A DNA stretch of 64,000 bases from JABFRJ01 sp031374735. Its GTDB lineage: Bacteria; Pseudomonadota; Alphaproteobacteria; Rhizobiales; Hyphomicrobiaceae. Below are positions 8,501-18,117 of the stretch, piece after piece (position 1 is the stretch's first letter; each line of letters starts with the position of its first letter). The DNA lies in assembly GCA_031374735.1 (NCBI GenBank), contig JANMGQ010000024.1, forward strand, positions 10,749 through 74,748. Reading direction: 5' to 3'. Under the pieces are notes generated by a model. It did no database searches. It had not been told where the DNA came from and saw nothing but the letters and a program-made list of their open reading frames with translations. Position numbers and translations under genes: made by a program.

Positions 8501-9424
8501 TCAAGCTCGAGCGGGCTGGGCTGCGGGCAGCGGTGGCTGCGAAATCGCCTCCGGCACCAGGCCTTTCGTATAAAAGCGCAGGATCAAAAGCAGCGCGCCC
8601 GCAATCAGGATCTCGCGCAGGGCTGCTCCCTGGACCGGCGTGATGAACGGCAGCAGTGGCGTGATAAAGCGCGTTGCCTCCAGAAAGAACACGACCATCA
8701 CTGCGCCGAGCACCGCACCCCGGTTGTTGCCGAGCCCTCCCGACAGCAGCGAGAGCTTAACGTAGAGCGTCAGCAGCGGCGCGAACAAATCCGGTGCGAT
8801 GTAGCTGGAGTAATGGCCATACAACGCGCCGGCGAGACCCAGCGCAGCCGTGCCGAAGGCGAAGGCCTTGACCTTGAACAGCAGCACGTTCTTGCCGGCC
8901 ACCTGCACGATCTGCTCATCATCGCGGATGCCGCGCAAGACACGCCCGAACGGGGCTTGCGCCAACCGTTCGCACAGAAAGAACAGCACCACGGTGATGG
9001 CAACGACAATGCCAAGGAACAGGATGTTAAAGCCATGCGGCCCGAGCTCCTGCCGCAGCGGTCCGGGAATGCCTGAGAGGCCATCGGTTCCGTTGGCGAG
9101 CCAGATCTCGTTCGACATGACGATGCGCATCGTCTCGGCAAAGCCGAGTGTGACAATGGCGAGATAGTCGCCGCGCAGGTTGACCGTGATCAGCGCGACC
9201 AACACGCCGACCAGCGACGCCATCGCGGTACCCGCCATCACCCCGAGCCAAATGGGCCAACCGAGCTTCAGCGTCAGCAGCGCCGACGTGTAGGCGCCGA
9301 CCGCGAAGAAGCCGACGAGGCCGAGGTTGACCATACCGGCCATGCCCCAGATGACGTTCATGCCAAGCGCCAGGATCGCGTAGATCCCCGCGGTGACGGC
9401 CATCGCGATGATGTAGTGTTCCAT
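8501..9424 (-). CDS. livM: Branched-chain amino acid ABC transporter permease LivM
   Basis: This 307-residue inner-membrane permease has about eight to ten membrane segments and the LivM hallmark region GVLVALITVNLRGDYLAIVT, followed by the EAA-like loop region RLAQAPFGRVLRGIRDDE that contacts the ATPase. It would pair with LivH, encoded upstream on the same strand. The ATPase genes livG and livF do not follow: a GAF gene does. The transporter must therefore borrow ATPases encoded elsewhere, or the set is incomplete. Confidence 0.93.
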   Translation of the reverse strand: MEHYIIAMAVTAGIYAILALGMNVIWGMAGMVNLGLVGFFAVGAYTSALLTLKLGWPIWLGVMAGTAMASLVGVLVALITVNLRGDYLAIVTLGFAETMRIVMSNEIWLANGTDGLSGIPGPLRQELGPHGFNILFLGIVVAITVVLFFLCERLAQAPFGRVLRGIRDDEQIVQVAGKNVLLFKVKAFAFGTAALGLAGALYGHYSSYIAPDLFAPLLTLYVKLSLLSGGLGNNRGAVLGAVMVVFFLEATRFITPLLPFITPVQGAALREILIAGALLLILRFYTKGLVPEAISQPPLPAAQPARA

Positions 9425-9781
9425 GTGTTATGTCGCCCTCGCTGTAGCAACACTCCCATCTGACAACTGACGATGCGTGCGGCCGCGGCGCGCTCTACCG
9501 CGGGTGAGTTACCATGTGCGGCGCACACCTTGATCTATGAAACAAGCTGCCGCGCAGCGGCGATTTTTGCGATGCAGCATTCGTGCTGCGCTGCAGCTAG
9601 TTACAGGAGAGGGGCGGCCACTTGCTCGGTCGAGACCGAACCGCTGGCACTGCGCGAGCTGCTGGCACTGTCGCGCAAGCGGCTGCCCCTCACCCACCAT
9701 TCCAACATCGCTCCGACGTTGGAATGGTCTCCCTCTCCCCCTGAAAAAGGGGAGAGGGACGTGGAGTGCTTTGTTTCCCCA
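9425..9781. other. 357-bp intergenic region between livM and livH with a partial repeat element
   Basis: No gene is supported here. The right half contains a partial copy of the GC-rich palindromic repeat family: GCGGCTGCCCCTCACC near 9681, an inverted ATTCCAACAT/GTTGGAAT pair, and a CTCCCTCTCCCC/GGGGAGAGGGA hairpin near 9731-9760. A second small hairpin, GCAGCA...TGCTGC, lies near 9574-9590. The hairpins may attenuate read-through from livH to livM. Confidence 0.7.
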
Positions 9782-10642
9782 TCAATACTGCCTCGCCCCC
9801 AGAATCCCGCGCGGCCTGACCGTCAGCACCAGCAGGATGGCAAAGAATCCGATCGCGCTGCGATAGGCTGGCGACAGAACCAGCAGCGACAACTCCTCGC
9901 CGACCCCGATGACCAGCGCGCCGATCACCGCGCCCGGAATACTGCCCAAGCCGCCAACAACGGCGGCGGCGAACACGGACAAGATCGTCTTGAAACCGAC
10001 CAGCGGGTCGATGGTTGTATCCAATCCGATCAACATGCCACCGATCCCCGCGAGCCCCATAGCGACGAACGAGACCGTGCGCGCCACCATGTTCGTATCG
10101 ATCCCCTTGATCGACGCCAGCATCGGGTTGTCGGCAACAGCCCGCATGGCTTTGCCGGAACGTGTCAACGCGAGGAATGCAAACAGCAAACCCATGACGA
10201 TCAGCGCGATGACGAGGTTTTCGACCTGCTGCGGGCCGATGCGCAGGCCGCCGATCACCCAATCGCGCTGCAGCGGCAGCTTGTAGCCGCGCATGGCGTT
10301 GCCGAAGATGAATCGGACGACGTTTTCGAGAGCGATTGTGAGCGCGATGGAGCCGATCGCCGTCGTGATGAAACCCGCCGCGCGGAACGGCTTCAGCACG
10401 AATTCATCGCTCAGCCAGCCGACCAAACCCGCGATCACGAACGCCGCCAAAAGCGACACATATACCGGCATGCCGAACGACACATTGGCGACGAAGCCAG
10501 CATAGGCGCCGATGGTCATGTGCGAGGCCAGCGCGAAGTTCGTGAACCGCAGCACAGCGAAGATGGCGGTCAAGCCAATGGCTGGCACGGCCAGAATCGT
10601 GCCGGCCATTACGCCGTTGAGGATGAGCTGTAGCGTTTGCAT
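9782..10642 (-). CDS. livH: Branched-chain amino acid ABC transporter permease LivH
   Basis: The product (286 residues from ATG 10642) is the LivH-type permease. It has a short N-terminus MQTLQLILNGVMAGTILAV leading into eight or so membrane segments, and the typical stretch RAVADNPMLASIKGIDTN before the coupling helix. The reading frame is open to 10729, but the upstream residues are unlike any membrane protein N-terminus and the chosen start matches family length. It is the first gene of the livH-livM-GAF group. A repeat-bearing 357-bp gap to livM is unusually long for this operon. Confidence 0.92.
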   Translation of the reverse strand: MQTLQLILNGVMAGTILAVPAIGLTAIFAVLRFTNFALASHMTIGAYAGFVANVSFGMPVYVSLLAAFVIAGLVGWLSDEFVLKPFRAAGFITTAIGSIALTIALENVVRFIFGNAMRGYKLPLQRDWVIGGLRIGPQQVENLVIALIVMGLLFAFLALTRSGKAMRAVADNPMLASIKGIDTNMVARTVSFVAMGLAGIGGMLIGLDTTIDPLVGFKTILSVFAAAVVGGLGSIPGAVIGALVIGVGEELSLLVLSPAYRSAIGFFAILLVLTVRPRGILGARQY

Positions 10643-10741
10643 TCCCGTTTTGCCGCCCCGCATGCCCGACATGGGGCATACCCTATGCGGTCCTGGGCGA
10701 AACGCATAGGTGCTGCAAGTCCCAGGCATGCCACCTCGTCG

Positions 10742-13700
10742 TCATAGAGACGGCAGCTCCCACAACCGCTGCTCGGCCCCATCGAGACGGGCTTTGTCGA
10801 TCTCCATCAGGCGCGCGCCATCGGTCCACAGGATGGCGCAGCCGACACTGTGGCCGGGGAAGATCTTCGCTATTGCGATGCGATAGGCGGCGAGTTGCAG
10901 GAGATACGCTTCGGCAACGCCGTTGGCGTGCAGCGGCGGCGGGCGATTGGTCTTGTAGTCGATAATCAGAACTTCGCCGTTTACGATGGCGAGGCGGTCG
11001 ATCTGGCCCATCAAGCGGATCGGCTGACCCTTGCCGGAGGGGCGCTGTAACTCGGCGACGACGGGCACCTCGGCCTGACTTTCGGGGCCGAACAGGGCAC
11101 CAAAGCGAGGGTGGTTGAGGATGGCGAGCACCTCGCTCGCAATGCTTGCCCGCATCCGTTCAGGCAACTCGGCACCGCGCGTGTCGAGGAAGCTCTCGGC
11201 GCCCACAGCCCAACCCGTTTTGGGCACACCCGGCAGATGCTCCAGCAGTGCGTGTGTGAGGGTTCCCCGCAGGAAGCGGCGCGTGTCGGAGGCAACACCC
11301 GGCGGCAACAGCGGCGGTTCGCTGCGCTCGCGCTTCGCGGGCTCGACGGCTTCGCCTGCCTCGTCGGTCTCGAGTGGCGCAAGACGTGATGGCGCGAGCG
11401 GTACGATGGTGCGCCCCTCGCGTGGCGCTAATGTCGTCGCCCAGGCGGGCAGCGGCACCTTGTCGAGCGCACCCGCGCCATGTTGCCGCGATGTCTCGTG
11501 AGGTGCGCGCTGCACGCCGGTCTGCACGCGGATCTTGCGGCCATCGCTTAGCTCGACCTCGTCGAGAGTTGGCGTCAGCGCGCGCTCGATCAAGCGATAC
11601 CAGCAACCGTCCGGGGGCGCCTGCTTACCCGCAAAGCCCGCGATGTAAAGGCGGTCGCGCGGTCGCGTCAGGGCGACGTAGAGTAGGCGGTTGCGCTCCC
11701 TCAGGTCGCGCTGCTTGGCGGCGGCCTTGGCGGCCTCCACCACGGGCAAGTCACTCGTGCCTTTAACGGGCCAGAGCTGGATGTCGCGGATGAGCTCGCC
11801 GGGACGGTCGATATCAAGCAAAGCGCCTTGCGCGCGCCCGTTGGTGCAGGTGTCAGGCAGAAACACGATCGGCGCTTCGAGGCCCTTCGCCCCGTGGACG
11901 GTCATGATGCGCACCTCGTCGCGTCCCTGGTCCATGTCGCGCTTGATCTCATGGTCGGCTGCACTCACCCAGGTGAGAAACCCCTGTAGAGACGGTGGTT
12001 CCTGCGCGTCATAATCGAGCGCAAGACTGAGCAATTCGTCGATCGGATCTGCCGCTTCGGCACCCAGTCGCGTCAGCAGACGGTGATGCATCTCGCCATT
12101 GTCGCGTGCCAGCAGAGAGGCAAAGAATTCATAAGGCGGCAGGAAGTCCGCTTCCGAGCGCCACTGCTTCAGCCTGTCGGCCGCTTCTTTGAAGAACATA
12201 TCGGTCTTGGCGCGTTCAAGCAGCGCGTTCCAGAGCGTGCCTTTGCGCTTTGGCGCGATCTCGATCAGGCGGTCATCGTTGAGACCGAACAGCGGAGATT
12301 TCAATATAGTCGCAAGCGCGAGATCATCTTCGGGCAAGGTCAAAAATTGTGCCAAGACGAGCAGATCTTTCACCGCGATCTGGTCGGCGAGCTTCAGCCG
12401 ATCGGAGCCAGCGACCGGCACCTTGCGGGCCTTCAGCGCCGAGACCATGACGTCTGTAAAGGGCCGCCGCTTCGAGACGAGCACAAGAATATCACCTGCG
12501 CGGAGTGGCCGGTTTTCCGATACCAACTTCTCGCCGCGATCAAGCCAGCCCGCGATCGTGTCGGCAATGCGCCCGGCCAGACGCGCGACCGGCGATACGA
12601 TCGGCTTTTCATCGAGCGGCGCCCAGGCATTGGCCGGTGGCTCCTCTTCCGGTCGTTCGATCGGCCATAATTCGACGTGCCCGGATTGTCCGGCGCGGTG
12701 CGCGATGTGGCGCACGATGGCGTCGTCGGCCGTGAGGCCTGGCGTCTTGTTGGGATCGGCGAACACCTGGTCGACGGCCGCCAGGATAGGCTCGGTGGTG
12801 CGAAACGAGACATTCAGCGGCACACGCCGCCAGCCGCGACCCGCCGACTTGGCCCGCTCCGCAAAGATGTGCCCCATTTTCTGGAACATCTCGGGGGCTG
12901 CGCCCTGGAAGCCATAGATCGACTGCTTCTCATCGCCAACAGCGAACAGCGTGCGCAACACGTCATCGCGCGAGCCGCCGGAGAAGAACTCCTGCGCCAG
13001 CGCATCGATCAGCGACCATTGCTGGGGCGAGGTGTCCTGCGCTTCGTCGACGAGGATGTGGTCGATGCCGCCGTCGAGTTTGAACAGCACCCAATCGGCG
13101 CCGCCGATCTCGCTGCCGCCGGGCTGTACGAGGCTGACGGCCTTGCGAATGAGATCGTCGAAATCGAGCGCGGCGCGTTGCGCCTTGGCATGGTCATATC
13201 GCTGGCGGACGGCGTCGGCGATAGTGATGAGGGCGCGCGTGGCGCCAATCAGATCAAGACCGCGTTGGCGTTGGCGCAGATCGATGAAGCGGCCTTTGGC
13301 CTTCTCGAAGAGATCCTCGACCTGCGGATGCGCCTCGCGGATGGCCATGGTCACGGGACTTTTTGAGGCGCTACCGTCTTTGTTGAGAAACATGTCCGCG
13401 AACAGCGCTACGCGCTCGACCGCGGACTTAGCGCGCAAGGCCGCCTGCAGCGCTTCTGCGATCTTGGTTTCCTTCGCGCCACCGTTGCGGAAAACGTCGC
13501 GGATCGCGGCCATGTCCACATCTGACAGCACGCCCGCGAGCGCTGCGTCGAGAGACGCAGCATCGTCGTCCTGATCCAGCCCAACGACGCGCCGGTGGGT
13601 CGCCTCGACCTGGTCGGCATCGAGGCGCGCCATGGCAATGAGCCACGCGCGGTTTGACAGCGCTTCGCGCAGCACACTGTCGAACTGATCATCGATGGCG

Positions 13701-14284
13701 TAGGCGATCATGATCGCAAGCGCGCGTCCGAGCGGCGTATCGGGTCGCGTCGCCGCAAGTCCAAGCGTCTCGTCTGTCGCTGCCCGGCGCAACTCCGCAC
13801 CCGTGCGGTCATCGAGAATCGAGAAGCCCGGCGGCACACCGGCTTCAAGTGGAAAGCGCTGCAGCAGGCGCTCGGAAAAGGCGTGGATGGTCTGTACGCG
13901 CAAGCCGCCGGGCGTCTCGATGGCCTCCGCAAACAGCTGGCGCGCGCGCTTCACCTGCTCAGGCGCGGGCGCGCTCCCACACAGGTCAGCAAGCACGCGG
14001 GTCAGCTCAAGCGCGTCCATGGTCACCCAACGCGCGAGGCGATCGAACACGCGCTTCGACATCTCTGCCGCCGCAGCCTTGGTGTAGGTGAGAGCGATGA
14101 TTTTTTCGGGCTTCGTACCAGCCAGCAGCAGACGCAGAACGCGATCTGTCAGCACCTGGGTCTTGCCGGTGCCGGCATTCGCCGCCACCCAGGCAGACAC
14201 GGTCGGATCAGCCGCCGCACGCTGGTCCTCGCGCGCGCGCGCGCTTAGATGCTGGGGCGACGCGTCTTGTAAAAAATCGGCCAT
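10742..14284 (-). CDS. addA: Double-strand break repair helicase-nuclease AddA
   Basis: AddA (1180 residues) is the helicase-nuclease subunit of AddAB, the alphaproteobacterial counterpart of RecBCD, which resects DNA ends and loads RecA. Visible UvrD-type motifs are Walker A AANAGTGKT near residue 35, TYTKAAAAEM (Ia), ILVDEAQDTSPQQW (II), GDEKQSIYGFQGA (III), TVHGAKGLEAPIVFLPD (V) and LLYVALTRPRDRLYIAG (VI). The C-terminal 250 residues carry the PD-(D/E)XK nuclease signature GQIDRLAIVNGEVLIIDYK. Residue count is normal for the family. The usual partner addB is not adjacent on either side: a small secreted protein and aroB lie upstream and livH downstream. Confidence 0.96.
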   Translation of the reverse strand: MADFLQDASPQHLSARAREDQRAAADPTVSAWVAANAGTGKTQVLTDRVLRLLLAGTKPEKIIALTYTKAAAAEMSKRVFDRLARWVTMDALELTRVLADLCGSAPAPEQVKRARQLFAEAIETPGGLRVQTIHAFSERLLQRFPLEAGVPPGFSILDDRTGAELRRAATDETLGLAATRPDTPLGRALAIMIAYAIDDQFDSVLREALSNRAWLIAMARLDADQVEATHRRVVGLDQDDDAASLDAALAGVLSDVDMAAIRDVFRNGGAKETKIAEALQAALRAKSAVERVALFADMFLNKDGSASKSPVTMAIREAHPQVEDLFEKAKGRFIDLRQRQRGLDLIGATRALITIADAVRQRYDHAKAQRAALDFDDLIRKAVSLVQPGGSEIGGADWVLFKLDGGIDHILVDEAQDTSPQQWSLIDALAQEFFSGGSRDDVLRTLFAVGDEKQSIYGFQGAAPEMFQKMGHIFAERAKSAGRGWRRVPLNVSFRTTEPILAAVDQVFADPNKTPGLTADDAIVRHIAHRAGQSGHVELWPIERPEEEPPANAWAPLDEKPIVSPVARLAGRIADTIAGWLDRGEKLVSENRPLRAGDILVLVSKRRPFTDVMVSALKARKVPVAGSDRLKLADQIAVKDLLVLAQFLTLPEDDLALATILKSPLFGLNDDRLIEIAPKRKGTLWNALLERAKTDMFFKEAADRLKQWRSEADFLPPYEFFASLLARDNGEMHHRLLTRLGAEAADPIDELLSLALDYDAQEPPSLQGFLTWVSAADHEIKRDMDQGRDEVRIMTVHGAKGLEAPIVFLPDTCTNGRAQGALLDIDRPGELIRDIQLWPVKGTSDLPVVEAAKAAAKQRDLRERNRLLYVALTRPRDRLYIAGFAGKQAPPDGCWYRLIERALTPTLDEVELSDGRKIRVQTGVQRAPHETSRQHGAGALDKVPLPAWATTLAPREGRTIVPLAPSRLAPLETDEAGEAVEPAKRERSEPPLLPPGVASDTRRFLRGTLTHALLEHLPGVPKTGWAVGAESFLDTRGAELPERMRASIASEVLAILNHPRFGALFGPESQAEVPVVAELQRPSGKGQPIRLMGQIDRLAIVNGEVLIIDYKTNRPPPLHANGVAEAYLLQLAAYRIAIAKIFPGHSVGCAILWTDGARLMEIDKARLDGAEQRLWELPSL

Positions 14285-14368
14285 ACCGGCTGTTTACCGC
14301 CTTGCGATGGCGGCGTCGAAGCGACTGGCGCGGGACACGAACAAGCTGTGCAAAACATCCACCCGTCG

Positions 14369-14710
14369 TCAGGGCGTCCGGTCGCCCGGCTTGAGCATTT
14401 CGCTGCCCGGCGGCGGCGGTGTCTGGGAGATGCGGCAGGGCCGGCCGCGCGCGACACAGCGCACGGTTCCATCGCCCGCCGGCTCGCACGTCAATTGACG
14501 GTTCCAGGCCAGCTGCCAGCGGGCAAACGCGACGCCCAGTGCGCCGGCCTTTTCGACCCAATCGGCAAGCGCCTTCTGCTTTGCTTCGAGTTCGGTCTTG
14601 GCTGTGATGGCCGCGCCGGTCAGTGGATCGGCGCAAATAGCCCAAGATGCCTCCGCCTGCGGCGAGGCGTAGAGACACAGGGCCAGCATCGCGATCGATA
14701 GGCGTTTCAC
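14369..14710 (-). CDS. Hypothetical small secreted protein
   Basis: The product is 113 residues with a signal peptide of about 20 residues ending near QAEASWA. Then comes a Cys (ICADP), a helical stretch (TELEAKQKALADWVEKAGAL), a second cysteine pair near the end (TCEPAG and RCVARGRPCR) and a Pro-rich tail. The family is not recognised. The GTG start at 14710 overlaps the stop codon of aroB as GTGA, so the two genes are very likely translationally coupled. Confidence 0.72.
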   Translation of the reverse strand: MKRLSIAMLALCLYASPQAEASWAICADPLTGAAITAKTELEAKQKALADWVEKAGALGVAFARWQLAWNRQLTCEPAGDGTVRCVARGRPCRISQTPPPPGSEMLKPGDRTP

Positions 14711-15840
14711 AGGGCAATCTCTTTGGCCATGAACGCTGCGACAGCGTCGTGCGGCACGTCGCGAGCCACGAAGGCTTCACCAATGTCGCGCACGAGGATG
14801 AACGTCAGTTTGCCGCGCTGCACTTTCTTGTCCTGCGCCATCAGCGCCATCAGTGCGTCGACGGTCGGCGGGCCCGAACCAGTACTATCCGTACCCGGAA
14901 TGTCAGCAATACGCGTGGGCAGACCAACGGCGCGCAAATGTGCCTCCACGCGTGCCGACGAACCGATGGGCGTCAAGTCCTGCGCTTCGGAGTAACGGAA
15001 AGCCTGCGCCATACCGATGGCGACGGCTTCGCCGTGCAGCAATCGATCTGAGTACCCAGCCCAGGCTTCAAGCGCATGGCCGAACGTGTGCCCAAGATTG
15101 AGCAACATGCGCTCACCCGTCTCCGTCTCGTCACGTGCGACAATGCCGGCCTTCATGCGCACGCTCGTTTCGATGGCATGCACAAGTTCAGCGAGATCAT
15201 TGCCAAACAGCCGCTCCGCGCGCGCTTCCAGCCGTTCGTAGAACGCGCGATCGCCGAGCAGTCCGTACTTCACCACCTCGGCATACCCCGCGCGCATCTG
15301 GCGGGGCGGCAACGTTGACAGCGCATCGGTGTCGGCGAGCACAAGCACCGGCTGATGGAATGCGCCCGCAAGGTTTTTGCCCTGCGCCGTGTTGATGCCG
15401 GTCTTGCCGCCGACGGAGCTGTCAACTTGGGCAAGCAAAGTGGTCGGCACCTGCACGAACCGCACACCGCGCCGCACGATTGCGGCCGCAAAGCCCGCGA
15501 GATCCCCGATCACGCCACCGCCCAGCGCGAGCACGAGATCGCCACGTTCAAGGCCCGTTTCGAGCAAGCGCTCGGCCACATGCGCGAGCGTCGAAAAATT
15601 CTTGGTCTGCTCCCCAGCCGGCACCGTGATAACGCCAAGGCAGCGCACGCCGAGGCTCGCCTGCAAGGCTGCCAGATGATGCCGTGCCACCGTCTCGTCG
15701 GTGACGATGGCGACGCGCGCCGTTGGCCAGTGTGCTTCGATCAGCGTTGCGGTGCGTGCAAGCAGACCCGGCCCGATCAGCACCTCGTACGACCGCGTAC
15801 CGAGGACAACGGGTACTATGATTGGGGCAGCAGTCGACAC
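14707..15840 (-). CDS. aroB: 3-dehydroquinate synthase
   Basis: AroB (377 residues) converts DAHP to 3-dehydroquinate, the second step of the shikimate pathway. It shows the family NAD-binding stretch LALGGGVIGDLAGFAAA, the segment QVPTTLLAQVDSSVGGKTGIN, the metal-ligand region GERMLLNLGHTFGHALE, and HGEAVAIGM. The start is GTG 15840 with GGAG ten bases upstream. In many relatives aroK lies directly upstream; here the upstream gene is a histidine kinase, so shikimate kinase must be encoded elsewhere. Confidence 0.96.
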   Translation of the reverse strand: MSTAAPIIVPVVLGTRSYEVLIGPGLLARTATLIEAHWPTARVAIVTDETVARHHLAALQASLGVRCLGVITVPAGEQTKNFSTLAHVAERLLETGLERGDLVLALGGGVIGDLAGFAAAIVRRGVRFVQVPTTLLAQVDSSVGGKTGINTAQGKNLAGAFHQPVLVLADTDALSTLPPRQMRAGYAEVVKYGLLGDRAFYERLEARAERLFGNDLAELVHAIETSVRMKAGIVARDETETGERMLLNLGHTFGHALEAWAGYSDRLLHGEAVAIGMAQAFRYSEAQDLTPIGSSARVEAHLRAVGLPTRIADIPGTDSTGSGPPTVDALMALMAQDKKVQRGKLTFILVRDIGEAFVARDVPHDAVAAFMAKEIAL

Positions 15841-15963
15841 GGGTCACTCCACAGCAAGGTCGCAACGCCACAGGCATTGCGTGCATTGGCGTTCACGCCC
15901 CGCATATCAGATCTGCTGCCGCCGACCCAGCAGCGTTTCGGCAGATGGATCAAGCCGTGGAAA

Positions 15964-17499
15964 TCAGGCCGTTGCGCTGATGTCGAGCCGCGTCGGTTTG
16001 CAGCCTTCAGGGGCCCAGCGACGCACGACAGCTTCGAGATCTTCGAAGCTGAACGGCTTGCTCAAGAAGTCGTCCATACCGGCCGCCACGCAGGCCAGCC
16101 TGTCCTTCTCGTAGGCATTTGCGGTAAGCGCCACAATCGGATGGCGCGGGGAACCGTCTGACTGTTCCAGAATGCGTATGGCGCGTGTGGCTTCAAAGCC
16201 GTCCATCTCGGGCATCAGGCAGTCCATCAGCACCAAATCAAAATCACCCTGGCGATAGGCCTCGATCGCCTCGCGGCCCGTCGCCGCGACGGTTACGATG
16301 CAGCCCATTTCGCCGAGATACTCGCGGGCCACCTCCTGGTTGACGATGTTGTCCTCGACCAGCAGGATTTGTCTGCGCTGAAAGGTTGAGCCACCGAAAG
16401 AGACAACGTTTTCGTCGCGTTTGTCATCGCGTTGCAGCGGAGCGGTTGGCGCATCGAGAGCTGGTACATCGGCTGGGCGCGCACGCCGCGCGTATGCCAA
16501 GTGCACCTCGTCCTTCACAGGCAGTTCAATCGCGACACTGAACGTGGAGCCTTCTCCGACGTTGCTCTTCACGTCCACCCGGCCTCCCATGCGCTCCACG
16601 AGCATCTGGCAAATGGCGAGGCCGAGACCCGTTCCCTCGTGGCGGCGGGTGGATGAATTGTCGACCTGGTTGAAATGCTCGAAGATGCTGGCGAGCTTGT
16701 CTGCAGGAATGCCTATCCCACTGTCGCGCACCTTGAAAACGATGGCCGCGCTCTCACCGTTGCTGTGCCCTTCGACATCGAGGAGCACATAACCCTGCTC
16801 GGTGAATTTGAGGCCGTTGGCTAGCAGATTGGTCAGCACCTGCTTGATGCGAACCTGATCACCAACGATGGTGTCTGGCAGTTCCGGGCAGATGCGCGTG
16901 ATCAGCTCGATCCCCTTCTTGGCGAAACGAGGTTGGAGTGTCGTCACCAGATCCTCGACGCACGCCGCAAGACTGAAGGCACGCGGAGAAAGATCGAGCT
17001 TGCCCGACTCGATCTTCGAGAAGTCGAGAATGTCATTGATGATCGAGAGCAACCCGCGGCCAGACCGCAGAATGGTCTGCACAAGTGACTGCTGGCGGGC
17101 GTCAAGATTGGTGCGTGCGAGCACGTCCGCCAGGCCGAGGATGCCATGCATCGGCGTGCGGATCTCATGGCTCATATTGGCGAGAAATTGCGACTTGGCG
17201 CGATTCGCTGCCTCGGCTCGCGAGAGCGCCGCATCGCGCTCGGCCGAGCGCGCTTTGAGGTCATTCTTCAGGCGGCGCGTGAGCTGATTGGCTGTCTGCG
17301 CGTCGTCATGGGCATCCGTCAGCTCGGCGAGCTTGAGCAGCAAGGCCGCTTCTCGTGCCGCAACACGCGCCAGTAGAGCATTGATCTCATGTGCGACCTC
17401 GCTGAACTCGCCCCGCGGCAATGGCTCCAGTCGCGACGCAGGGTCGCCAAGCTTCTGGATGGACTTCGCCAGTTCTGAAGCACGCGAGGTACGCCACAT
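15964..17499 (-). CDS. Hybrid sensor histidine kinase/response regulator, soluble
   Basis: The 511-residue protein starts with a coiled-coil region (residues ~20-95) and no membrane segment or obvious sensor. A HisKA domain carries the phospho-His in SHEIRTPMHG. A HATPase_c domain shows the N box (QVLTNLLANGLKFTEQG), G1 (VRDSGIGIP), F box and G2 (GTGLGLAICQML). A C-terminal receiver has acceptor Asp in VLMDCLMPEMDG and the conserved Lys in FLSKPFS. It would autophosphorylate and pass phosphate to its own receiver. The single-domain receiver gene 55 bases upstream on the same strand, and the divergent MHYT kinase, make this a likely local signalling network. Confidence 0.93.
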   Translation of the reverse strand: MWRTSRASELAKSIQKLGDPASRLEPLPRGEFSEVAHEINALLARVAAREAALLLKLAELTDAHDDAQTANQLTRRLKNDLKARSAERDAALSRAEAANRAKSQFLANMSHEIRTPMHGILGLADVLARTNLDARQQSLVQTILRSGRGLLSIINDILDFSKIESGKLDLSPRAFSLAACVEDLVTTLQPRFAKKGIELITRICPELPDTIVGDQVRIKQVLTNLLANGLKFTEQGYVLLDVEGHSNGESAAIVFKVRDSGIGIPADKLASIFEHFNQVDNSSTRRHEGTGLGLAICQMLVERMGGRVDVKSNVGEGSTFSVAIELPVKDEVHLAYARRARPADVPALDAPTAPLQRDDKRDENVVSFGGSTFQRRQILLVEDNIVNQEVAREYLGEMGCIVTVAATGREAIEAYRQGDFDLVLMDCLMPEMDGFEATRAIRILEQSDGSPRHPIVALTANAYEKDRLACVAAGMDDFLSKPFSFEDLEAVVRRWAPEGCKPTRLDISATA

Positions 17500-17554
17500 A
17501 TGATACTCGTGATATTCGGACGATGTTTGGTACTAAAGCAGCAGTGGGGGGAGT

Positions 17555-17926
17555 TCAGACGACGACGCCGATTTCTGACAGTTTGGCCATCAGTTCTTCG
17601 ACTTCGAAGGGCTTGCGGAGAATGCCACGGGCGCCGTGCTGCATGGCTTTTTCGATCATGCCGTCGTCCGCGTATCCCGACATCATCAGGACGGTCGCCT
17701 CAGGGCGACGCTTGCGAACTTCCATGAAGCTATCGACGCCGTTCATGCCTGGCATTTTCACGTCGAAGAGGCCCAAATCGAAGGCTGACCGGGCGTAGGC
17801 CGCGACGGCGCTCGGCCCGTTGTGGGCGAGCGTCACCTCATGCCCGTCGAGTTCGAGAATTTCGCCCAGCGAGGCTGCCACATCGACGTGGTCGTCTAGG
17901 ACGAGGATCTTCAGCGGTTTCGCCAT
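17555..17926 (-). CDS. Single-domain response regulator (CheY-like receiver)
   Basis: This 123-residue protein is one receiver domain: an acidic pair in VLDDHVDV, the phospho-acceptor Asp in LFDVKMPGMNG, a Ser in MMSGYAD (the T/S switch position) and Lys in RKPFEVEEL. It has no output domain, so it probably relays phosphate or acts by protein contact. It is transcribed just ahead of the hybrid kinase and divergently from the MHYT kinase, both plausible partners. Confidence 0.93.
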   Translation of the reverse strand: MAKPLKILVLDDHVDVAASLGEILELDGHEVTLAHNGPSAVAAYARSAFDLGLFDVKMPGMNGVDSFMEVRKRRPEATVLMMSGYADDGMIEKAMQHGARGILRKPFEVEELMAKLSEIGVVV

Positions 17927-18117
17927 TCGCTCGGACCACGGCCAGAGTTCAGATGTCGGCTATGCTTTGAGAGGTAACGGTTCAGGGTTAACGAAAGATG
18001 ACCAATCGACGTTTCCAAATTGCACATGAGTTTTTGGCACGATGCCGCGCCGGGACTGGGAGCGGGACTGGGTGCGCAGACTGGAGCGGGCTGGGTGCCG
18101 AAACTGGGGGACTGCAA

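Noticed and set aside
9473..10633. 386-residue plus-strand open frame
   Set aside because: It is antisense to livH, rich in Arg/Gln/His/Asp with no hydrophobic core, the usual high-GC shadow pattern.
17998..18117. 40-codon N-terminal extension of the MHYT kinase
   Set aside because: The sequence is a GGGACTGG-type repeat, and ATG 18118 has a strong ribosome site directly before a membrane helix.
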